Shown here: positions 35,636 to 42,101 of the stretch, one piece after another
Position numbering within the stretch: the stretch's first letter is position 1
Layout of the letters: each line of letters begins with the position of its first letter
From: an uncultured Flavobacteriaceae bacterium
GTDB taxonomy: Bacteria > Bacteroidota > Bacteroidia > Flavobacteriales > Flavobacteriaceae
Assembly: GCA_947494325.1 (NCBI GenBank)
Contig: CANLUS010000002.1
Span: 465,167 to 529,166, forward strand
Direction: 5' to 3'
Length of the DNA stretch: 64,000 nt
Position numbers and translations under genes: made by a program
Notes under the pieces: generated by a model
What the model was told of the DNA's origin: nothing
Seen by the model: the letters and a program-made list of their open reading frames with translations, nothing else
Databases searched by the model: none

Positions 35636-37972
35636 TTAGTTTTTGTTCAAAATATATTGTCTAGCTCGTTGAGTAAAAGCTTGATTTTCAGCTTCTGTAT
35701 GCGTCAAGAAAAAATAACCGATTGCTCTTTCTAACTGCATCGAACTTATTAAATAATTATAATTGGCGGTTGCACTTGCTAATTGGGATTGTAAATAATT
35801 ACTTTGAGCATCTATCAACTGTATCACAGGTACGGCCCCAGTTTCATAGGCGTTCTGTGTCAAATCTAAACTTTCTTTTGCTGTAATTTCAGCAACTTTC
35901 GAAATTTCAATATTGGCAATTTGATTTACCAAATCTAGTACCAAATCATTGACATTCTTTTCTATACTTAAATAGGTATTGTCTTGTTGTACCAATAATT
36001 GATCTTCTTGAATTTTTGCTGTTTGCTTATTAATATTACGTTGATTTTGTTGAAAAATTGGTAATGACAAATTCAGCCCAACATTATAGGTACCGTCTGG
36101 CGCAAGCGGAGTTCCAACCGGAAATGAAGCACCTTTGCCTGATTGTGAGATAGCTAAACTATATTGGCCCTGTAAAGCAACTGTCGGTAAAAAACGCCCT
36201 GAAGTATTTAATTTATAATTTCGATCTATTGCGTTCAAGTTGTAACTTATATTTTTCAATTCAGGAGCATTCTTCTTTGCTTCCTCTACTAAAAATTCAA
36301 TTAAAAAAGGTTGTAGTTTTGGATTGTCAAGTAATTCGAAGAAATCATCATAATTGTATTGACTAAATACACCTTTTGAAAGTTCAGCATCTTTGACATT
36401 AATCTCATTAGAAATAGGGTTGTTCAACAATTGATTTATAGTATTAAATGATTGTTTTAATTGATTACCTGCCTCTATCAAACTCTGCGTGTTTTGTGCT
36501 AATTGACTACGAAAACGTAGGACATCTGACTTTCCAGAAGCGCCCGCTTCAAAATTTTGCTCCGCAAGTTCTAAGTTCCTTTTAGTAATTAGTAAATTTT
36601 GATTTTGAATATTAGCATTTGTTTTTAAAATAAGTGCGTTAAAATAAGCGACTGAAGCGTTCAGCAATGCATCTAATTCGGCAGAATTATATACTTCTTG
36701 TTGCGCACTTTGCAGGTCTTTTTGTATCCCCACATTCGTAGAAGCACTTGGTGAATATAGCAGTTGCTTTGCTACGATATTGCCGGTCGTAGAGAACTCG
36801 GGATTTGCGCCACCAGCTATTTCAGCCACTCGCGGATCTATATACAATCCGTTGGCACTTGCCGTAACATCCGGTAAATAATTACTTTTCGCCAATTTAG
36901 TGTCTTGTGCGCTTAAATCAACATTCTTTTGCTCAATTTCAAGTGATAAATTTTTATCAATCACTCCTCTCATAATATCTAAAATGGATAAAGAAGTCTC
37001 CGCTGTATTTTCGTCATCAGTTCCAATAAAATCCGCTGTTGCCAACATACTATAGCGCAGTGGAAATCCAATCTTCTTCGCCGTAGTAAGATTTAAAGTG
37101 GTCTTGTTTTTGTAATCAATATATAAAGGTAATTCTGAAGGGTTTGTTCCCGATAGAATCGATTCAACATTCAAAGCTATACGTCTAAAAAATTGACTAA
37201 TACTTGTCTCTGGTTGATTCGTAGACAACGCACCTCTTTTTACATCTTGTACTCCATTTGAAGAAAATGAGGGTAGTTTTTTGGTGTTGATCACATCGAT
37301 CATTGTTTTAAACTGGGCATCGGTCAAAGAAAACCCTCCAGTGATATACACGGCATCAAGATCTCCCAAATCATTTTCTATGTTTCCATCTTCAGGTAAA
37401 GTGATCAAATTATAATCGGAAGGTTTCTCCTTGAAATAAGCATCAAAAAGATCCTTGATTGGCAGTGCATTTGGCAGATAACTATCTACTACAATTCCTA
37501 CCTTTTTATAATCATACAGCGATTTTAAGGCTTCTAAATCGTTTTTGTAAGATGAAGGTACCAAAATATAGGTAACGTTATCGATGCCCGATGTTTGCTG
37601 ATTTTCAGGTAAGTCTATAAAATCACTATTCACATTACCAAACACAATTGTTGGTTTGTCATATTTTTGAAGTTGATAAATAGCAACATTATTCACAACT
37701 CCAAAGGCTAAAATAATATCTACCTTACTTTTAGATAAGGCTTGATAATTCGCAGTAGCTACTTCTGATTTATAGTTATTCTCTAAAACATCTAGAAATT
37801 TAATATTAGTATTCTGTCCTACTACAGATTTGATTTCCTTCTTTAAATCTTCTAATAAGGGGGCAGTCTGCGCCGAAGTTTTATCAGCTAAAATTCCTAT
37901 AGAAATTGTTTTATTTTGAGAAAAAGTTGTGAAGTATATAAAACAAGATAATACAAATAAGAGTTTTCTCAT
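35636..37972 (-). CDS. TolC-family outer-membrane channel with N-terminal periplasmic-binding-protein-like domain
   Basis: The protein has 778 residues, far longer than TolC (about 470). A signal peptide (1-18, ending FSQ) is followed by a periplasmic-binding fold (about 22-305): TISIGILADKTSAQTAPLLE, DIILAFGVVNNVAI, KPTIVFGNVNSD, KVGIVVDSYLPNALP and a second-lobe start DAVYITGGFSL. The pattern is like ABC-type substrate-binding proteins of the TrpX/BMP-like type. About 330-770 is the TolC/OEP domain with two long helical repeats (for example SGKSDVLRFRSQLAQNTQSL and ESLDLTQNAYETGAVPVIQL). It is the first gene of the seven-gene operon. The fusion may sense or present a ligand at the channel entrance; that is inference. 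Confidence 0.85.
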   Translation of the reverse strand: MRKLLFVLSCFIYFTTFSQNKTISIGILADKTSAQTAPLLEDLKKEIKSVVGQNTNIKFLDVLENNYKSEVATANYQALSKSKVDIILAFGVVNNVAIYQLQKYDKPTIVFGNVNSDFIDLPENQQTSGIDNVTYILVPSSYKNDLEALKSLYDYKKVGIVVDSYLPNALPIKDLFDAYFKEKPSDYNLITLPEDGNIENDLGDLDAVYITGGFSLTDAQFKTMIDVINTKKLPSFSSNGVQDVKRGALSTNQPETSISQFFRRIALNVESILSGTNPSELPLYIDYKNKTTLNLTTAKKIGFPLRYSMLATADFIGTDDENTAETSLSILDIMRGVIDKNLSLEIEQKNVDLSAQDTKLAKSNYLPDVTASANGLYIDPRVAEIAGGANPEFSTTGNIVAKQLLYSPSASTNVGIQKDLQSAQQEVYNSAELDALLNASVAYFNALILKTNANIQNQNLLITKRNLELAEQNFEAGASGKSDVLRFRSQLAQNTQSLIEAGNQLKQSFNTINQLLNNPISNEINVKDAELSKGVFSQYNYDDFFELLDNPKLQPFLIEFLVEEAKKNAPELKNISYNLNAIDRNYKLNTSGRFLPTVALQGQYSLAISQSGKGASFPVGTPLAPDGTYNVGLNLSLPIFQQNQRNINKQTAKIQEDQLLVQQDNTYLSIEKNVNDLVLDLVNQIANIEISKVAEITAKESLDLTQNAYETGAVPVIQLIDAQSNYLQSQLASATANYNYLISSMQLERAIGYFFLTHTEAENQAFTQRARQYILNKN

Positions 37973-37993
37973 TTTGATGGGGTTTAGTTAATT

Positions 37994-38001
37994 CAAAGGT
38001 A
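37994..38001 (-). promoter_or_regulatory. candidate -7 promoter element of the seven-gene RND operon
   Basis: On the minus strand it reads TACCTTTG, an exact TAnnTTTG match, 21 bases before the start codon at 37972. No good TTG -33 element is seen. Confidence 0.5.
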
Positions 38002-38039
38002 AGCATTTCATAGATTTACTAAAAAAGCTTTTCTGAAAC

Positions 38040-38195
38040 TTATTTGGTTTTTTCAAACTCAATATGTACTCCAGGCTGGTCTATAATATTTTCTTCCCCC
38101 GTTCCATGTTGTAAATTGAGTCCTATGACCTTCGTGTAAAATCTAACCGCCACATCCATGTCGACAGTTTTTACTTTCATATTCAAATCTTTCAT
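38040..38195 (-). pseudogene. truncated VOC/glyoxalase-like gene (51 codons)
   Basis: The ORF from ATG at 38193-38195 to TAA at 38040-38042 encodes MKDLNMKVKTVDMDVAVRFY, then TKVIGLNLQHGTGEENIIDQ, then PGVHIEFEKTK. This is the first strand, helix and part of the second strand region of a VOC module followed by what looks like the last strand (PGVHIEFEK), as if the middle were deleted. A complete VOC protein is about 120 residues. It may be a remnant of a VOC gene, or a minimal half-module. It was missed by a length cut-off. Confidence 0.55.
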
Positions 38196-38379
38196 ATTAC
38201 TATTTTTCTAAATTCAACGTTGATTAATAGTTTGAAACATGTACATATAGATCTCTTGGTTGCAGATGTTGAAGATAATAAAAAATTAAATACGCTGTGT
38301 TAGTGGATACAATCAATAAGTAACATGGTGATAGCCATTCTTATTTGAGATCATTGATGTCAGTTTAAATATTATTTGA

Positions 38380-38431
38380 AATTCGGTTACCTATCAGAAA
38401 ATAAATAAAGGTCCCCGAATAGGTCACCTAT
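38380..38431. repeat. dispersed intergenic repeat, copy 3 (left part)
   Basis: The segment starts ATTCGGTTACCTATC, has an A-rich spacer and GGTCCCCGAATAGGTCACC. It matches 4496-4547 nearly base for base and shares its end with the 10180-10194 segment. GGT-N-ACC is repeated three times with roughly regular spacing, like binding sites for one protein. Confidence 0.65.
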
Positions 38432-38447
38432 TTATAATATTAGTTGC

Positions 38448-38520
38448 TTTCAAATGAAACTAAATAAAATGAAAAAGCCTATAAATAGTGTTATTTGAAG
38501 GCTTTTGTTGCTATTTGATG
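38448..38520. repeat. dispersed intergenic repeat, copy 3 (right part)
   Basis: This shares TTTCAAATGAAACTAAATAA, the following AATGAAAAA and the ending TTTTGTTGCTATTTGAT with 10214-10285. A hairpin (AAAAGCC/GGCTTTT) holds the same place as the terminator in the other copy, but its loop and arms differ, so the stem shape is kept while the sequence changes. Confidence 0.6.
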
Positions 38521-38660
38521 GGGGGGCGAAGTAAAAAAGGTAAAGACTTACCTTTTTGCGTAGGAGCCAGGTGATGCGACTGGGATTACCTATGGTCATC
38601 CCTCCTACCGTGTACTGCAAATGCAAAAGCAACCCTTAGGAGGGTTGACATATTAAAATC
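38521..38660. other. gene-free, hairpin-rich segment (possible small RNA or terminator cluster)
   Basis: This is part of the 531-base gap between the VOC remnant and tRNA-Ser. It contains a run of seven G, a perfect 10-bp stem with 4-base loop and T-run (38534-38557), a 6-bp stem TAGGAG/CTCCTA (38561-38607) enclosing a weaker inner stem, and a perfect 7-bp stem CAACCCT/AGGGTTG (38630-38647). It is more GC-rich than its surroundings. No ORF or known RNA family is recognised. Confidence 0.4.
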
Positions 38661-38696
38661 AAAAATCCCACTCAAGTAAACTTGGTGGGATTTTTT
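38661..38696 (-). terminator. terminator downstream of tRNA-Ser
   Basis: AAAAATCCCAC..AAG pairs with CTTGGTGGGATTTTT (one bulge), with T-runs on both sides, 30 bases beyond the tRNA 3' end on the minus strand. Confidence 0.75.
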
Positions 38697-38722
38697 CAGT
38701 TAATCTGCGCATTTGCGCTTGA

Positions 38723-38741
38723 TCAGCGGAGAAAGAGGGAT
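38723..38741 (-). repeat. tRNA-Ser 3'-end copy of the att-like direct repeat
   Basis: These 19 bases, within and just beyond the 3' end of tRNA-Ser, are identical to 10293-10311 in the same orientation, 28,430 bases away. Confidence 0.7.
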
Positions 38742-38811
38742 TCGAACCCCCGGACCTGTTACAGTCAACAGTTTTCAAGACTGCCGCATTCGACCACTCT
38801 GCCATTTCTCC
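38727..38811 (-). tRNA. tRNA-Ser(UGA)
   Basis: The 85-base minus-strand gene starts GGAGAAA, which pairs with TTTCTCC at the 3' end (discriminator G; no encoded CCA). The anticodon loop is CTTGAAA with anticodon UGA. It has the long variable arm of type II tRNAs (GTTGACTGTAACAG region) and the T-arm GGTTCGAATCC. The D-arm contains AGAGTGGTCGAATG. A strong terminator follows. The -7 element for its promoter is at 38845. Confidence 0.96.
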
Positions 38812-38844
38812 TAGGTCTCATCAGGTATTCCCTGAATGCGGGTG

Positions 38845-38852
38845 CAAATATA
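38845..38852 (-). promoter_or_regulatory. candidate -7 promoter element of tRNA-Ser
   Basis: On the minus strand it reads TATATTTG, identical to the element in front of the CAU tRNA at 49269-49276. Confidence 0.5.
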
Positions 38853-38952
38853 ACAACCTTTTTCAATTACTCGAAATAAAAAAACGTTTTTTTTTATGCA
38901 GACATTAATCATAAATAAACAGTACTTTTATGCGCTTTATAACCAAATGTTT

Positions 38953-39726
38953 ATGGAGTTTTCTTTTGATCTTCTATTACTAGTAATAATTGGGTTTATC
39001 GCTGGTGCCATTAATATACTTGCTGGTGGCGGGTCTTTATTAACCTTACCCATTCTTATATTTTTAGGTCTACCACCTAATGTTGCAAATGGAACCAATA
39101 GAATTGCAATTATCATCCAAAATATTTTTGCTGTACGAGGTTTTCAGAGTAAAGGTGTTTCTGCGTTTCCCTATAGCATTTATTTGGCCTTGTCCGCCAC
39201 CATAGGAGCCATATTAGGCGCCTCATTTGCAGTTGATATTAAAGGAGAACTATTCAATAAGATTTTAGCTGGTGTAATGATTCTTATTGTAATTTACATG
39301 TTGTTTAAGCCAAAAATCAATACCGAAAACATTCTTGAGCGAATAACAGGTAAATATTTTTGGTTGGGAATTCTAGCCTTCTTCTTTGTAGGGATATATG
39401 GCGGATTCATACAAGCTGGTGTAGGTTTTATTATGCTACTTTTTTTATCGATTATAAATAGATACTCTCTTGTAAAAAGTAATGCCATCAAGGTGTTTGT
39501 AGCTTTGATATATTCACTGGCAGCGGTTGCTATATTTGCTTATAACGATCTTATCAACTGGCAATACGGTCTTGTATTATCTGTTGGTAATGCCACAGGA
39601 GGTTGGTTCATGAGTAGATATTCTGTAAAAAAAGGCGACGGCTTCGTACGTATTGCCGTAATTGTCATGATTGTTATCATGGCAGCTAAATTATTATTTC
39701 CAAATTTATTTTCTTTTAATTTCTAA
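38953..39726 (+). CDS. TauE/SafE-family membrane permease
   Basis: The protein has 257 residues from ATG 38953 (alternatives are ATGs at 38947 and 38896). It has seven or eight hydrophobic segments. The family pattern is clear: GFIAGAINILAGGGSLLTLP near the start and a second copy of the motif at GIYGGFIQAGVGFIMLLFL (about 150). TauE/SafE proteins export sulfite, sulfoacetate or related anions. No sulfur-metabolism genes are near, so the substrate is open. The start was chosen because family members begin a few residues before the first membrane helix; the longer start at 38896 would add an unlikely hydrophilic lead. Confidence 0.88.
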   Translation: MEFSFDLLLLVIIGFIAGAINILAGGGSLLTLPILIFLGLPPNVANGTNRIAIIIQNIFAVRGFQSKGVSAFPYSIYLALSATIGAILGASFAVDIKGELFNKILAGVMILIVIYMLFKPKINTENILERITGKYFWLGILAFFFVGIYGGFIQAGVGFIMLLFLSIINRYSLVKSNAIKVFVALIYSLAAVAIFAYNDLINWQYGLVLSVGNATGGWFMSRYSVKKGDGFVRIAVIVMIVIMAAKLLFPNLFSFNF

Positions 39727-39747
39727 TTACAGCAATTAAATCTTTGC

Positions 39748-39755
39748 TATTTTTG
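39748..39755 (+). promoter_or_regulatory. candidate -7 promoter element of aroC (leaderless)
   Basis: TATTTTTG matches TAnnTTTG, and only five bases separate it from the aroC ATG at 39761. Transcription would start at about the first base of the ATG. Confidence 0.55.
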
Positions 39756-39760
39756 TCCCT

Positions 39761-40822
39761 ATGAGCAACACTTTCGGAAAACTTTTTACCCTCACTACCT
39801 TTGGAGAATCTCATGGAACCGCTATTGGTGGTATTATTGATGGTTGTCCTGCCGGATTACAGATCGACTTAAGCGCAATTCAATCAGAGTTGGATAGACG
39901 AAAACCTGGACAATCGAAAATTGTGACCCAACGAAAAGAACCAGATCAAGTAGAATTTTTATCGGGTATTTTTGAAGGGGTAACGACAGGGACTTCCATT
40001 GGTTTCATTATAAAAAATACCAATCAGAAATCGAAAGACTACTCAGACATCAAAGAAACGTTTCGACCTTCACATGCCGACTATACCTATTCCAAGAAAT
40101 ACGGACTAAGAGATTACCGTGGTGGTGGGCGTTCATCGGCCCGAGAAACAGCGAATTGGATTGTTGCAGGAGCTATTGCAAAACAACTGCTTAACGGTAT
40201 AAAAATTAATGCATTTACTTCTTCTGTTGGAAGTATTACTTTAGATAAAAATTATCAAGAGTTAGAGCTATCAAATACCGAGAATAATATGGTGCGTTGT
40301 CCTGATAACGCTTCCGCGGAAGCGATGATTCAACACATTCAAGAAATAAAAAAACAAGGTGATACTATTGGTGGTACCATTACCTGTGTTGCCCAGAATA
40401 TACCTATCGGATTAGGAGAACCCATCTTCGATAAATTACATGCCAGATTGGGGCAAGCCATGCTAGGTTTAAATGCCGTTAAAGGGTTTGAATATGGTAG
40501 TGGTTTTGAAGGTACTAAGCTGAAAGGTTCTGAACATAATGACGCTTTTAACAGCGATGGAACGACCAAAACGAATTTATCTGGTGGCATCCAAGGCGGC
40601 ATCTCTAATGGAATGGATATTTATTTTAAGGTAGCATTTAAACCAGTAGCAACACTGCTACAGAAGTATAACACCATCGATAGCGAAGGTAATGCCGTTG
40701 AAGTACAAGGAAAAGGTAGACACGATCCTTGTGTTGTACCGCGAGCCGTACCTATAGTTGAAGCCTTAACTGCCATGGTTTTGGCAGACTTTTACCTATT
40801 GGATAAATCGAGTAAAATATAA
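39761..40822 (+). CDS. aroC: chorismate synthase
   Basis: The protein has 353 residues, normal length. It carries the three signatures of the family: [20 protein letters not shown] (about 12-31), the central [20 protein letters not shown] followed by [10 protein letters not shown] (about 105-134) and the C-terminal [16 protein letters not shown] (about 323-338). It uses reduced FMN to convert EPSP to chorismate, the last step of the shikimate pathway, in the cytoplasm. It appears to be transcribed from its own promoter just upstream. The next gene, a radical-SAM protein, has its own -7 element after the aroC stop. Confidence 0.97.
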   Translation: MSNTFGKLFTLTTFGESHGTAIGGIIDGCPAGLQIDLSAIQSELDRRKPGQSKIVTQRKEPDQVEFLSGIFEGVTTGTSIGFIIKNTNQKSKDYSDIKETFRPSHADYTYSKKYGLRDYRGGGRSSARETANWIVAGAIAKQLLNGIKINAFTSSVGSITLDKNYQELELSNTENNMVRCPDNASAEAMIQHIQEIKKQGDTIGGTITCVAQNIPIGLGEPIFDKLHARLGQAMLGLNAVKGFEYGSGFEGTKLKGSEHNDAFNSDGTTKTNLSGGIQGGISNGMDIYFKVAFKPVATLLQKYNTIDSEGNAVEVQGKGRHDPCVVPRAVPIVEALTAMVLADFYLLDKSSKI

Positions 40823-40834
40823 TTTTAAAAAAAC

Positions 40835-40842
40835 TAACTTTG
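40835..40842 (+). promoter_or_regulatory. candidate -7 promoter element of the radical-SAM gene
   Basis: TAACTTTG matches TAnnTTTG. It lies 39 to 48 bases before the inferred non-canonical start codon (40881 or 40890), so a short leader is possible. Confidence 0.5.
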
Positions 40843-40889
40843 CTACAATTTTAAGCTATCACAGCTATTTTTTTGAGCTAATTTTAAGC

Positions 40890-41963
40890 ATCAAAAAGAA
40901 AGATTACATAAAAGGTCGAGGAGCTCAAATAAACACGCATAACCGTTTCTTACAGCATCAGCATATTATTGAAGATGAATTTCTAAACTATTGTTTGAAA
41001 GAAGGTGATGATCCAGATACAAATAGAACACAGTACATCGAAATCTTTCCTAAAACTATTCTAAATAAAGTAACAAGTATCGATATTGGCATGCCCTACT
41101 CTATGAATCCATATCAAGGCTGCGAACATGGATGTATTTACTGTTATGCCAGAAACACACATGAATACTGGGGTTATAGTGCTGGATTGGATTTTGAAAG
41201 AAAGATTCTGTACAAAAAAAATGCAGCTCAATTACTAGAAAACAAACTAAAAAGTACGAATTGGGAAGCTCAAAATATCATGCTCTCAGGAAATACCGAT
41301 TGTTATCAGCCAATAGAGAAAAAGCTAGAAATCACCCGAAAAATACTTGAAGTATTTTTGAAGTACCAACACCCGGTTAGCATTATTACTAAAAATGCCT
41401 TAATCCTTAGGGATTTAGATATTTTAACCGAACTGTCAAAATTAAATCTGTTGCATGTAAGTATTTCCATTACCTCCTTAAAGGAAGATACCAGACGTAT
41501 ATTAGAACCAAGAACAGCATCCATTCCAAAGCGCTTAAAAACAGTAGAGACTTTAGCACAAAATAGAATTCCGGTTAATGTGATGATGGCTCCAATAATT
41601 CCAGCAATTAATAGTCACGAAATTTTCAATTTAGTAAAGAAAGTAAGTGAATTAGGGGCTGTATCGGCAGCCTACACAATGGTACGCTTAAATGGTGCCA
41701 TTGGTAATCTATTCAAAGATTGGGTTTTAAAAGCTTTCCCCGACAGGGCAAAAAAAATCCTGCATCAAATCGAATCTTGCCACGGAGGTCAATTAAATGA
41801 CTCTCGATTCGGGACAAGAATGCGCGGCGATGGCAACATTGCTGATCAGGTAGCAATGCAATTTCGCTTAGCTAAAAAGAAATATTTGGCCCATACTACT
41901 TTACCTCCGTTTGACTATACCTTATATGGTCAACTTAAAAATCCTCAATTAAAATTATTTTAA
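40890..41963 (+). CDS. SplB/PA0069-type radical SAM protein with non-canonical start
   Basis: The protein has about 358 residues, if translation begins at ATC 40890 (or ATT 40881). The conserved family N-terminus (KKKDYIKGRGAQINTHNRF) is encoded here in frame, but no ATG, GTG or TTG exists between an in-frame stop at 40767 and that region. The nearest TTG (40995) would drop these conserved 35 residues. The radical-SAM cluster motif is CEHGCIYCYA, with three Cys for the 4Fe-4S cluster. Other family landmarks are GYSAGLDFERKI and SGNTDCYQPIEKKL. The family resembles spore photoproduct lyase; the true substrate is unknown. Confidence 0.85.
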   Translation: MKKKDYIKGRGAQINTHNRFLQHQHIIEDEFLNYCLKEGDDPDTNRTQYIEIFPKTILNKVTSIDIGMPYSMNPYQGCEHGCIYCYARNTHEYWGYSAGLDFERKILYKKNAAQLLENKLKSTNWEAQNIMLSGNTDCYQPIEKKLEITRKILEVFLKYQHPVSIITKNALILRDLDILTELSKLNLLHVSISITSLKEDTRRILEPRTASIPKRLKTVETLAQNRIPVNVMMAPIIPAINSHEIFNLVKKVSELGAVSAAYTMVRLNGAIGNLFKDWVLKAFPDRAKKILHQIESCHGGQLNDSRFGTRMRGDGNIADQVAMQFRLAKKKYLAHTTLPPFDYTLYGQLKNPQLKLF

Positions 41964-42101
41964 AACAAAAGGTAGGAATTTTTCTCGTTCAGTTGTTTCA
42001 TCCTTGAGACTAGTTGTATCTAGTCATGAAAACAACTTATACTAATTTGATAATTAAAACGTTTTCATTTTACGAGTTGAATATTAACCAATACTTTTTA
42101 T

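Noticed and set aside
38450..38632. 60-residue minus-strand ORF
   Set aside because: It lies in the repeat and hairpin cluster, with no start context or similarity to a known protein.
38682..38879. 65-residue ORF with [16 protein letters not shown]
   Set aside because: It overlaps tRNA-Ser on the opposite strand; this peptide is a familiar spurious translation of serine tRNA genes.
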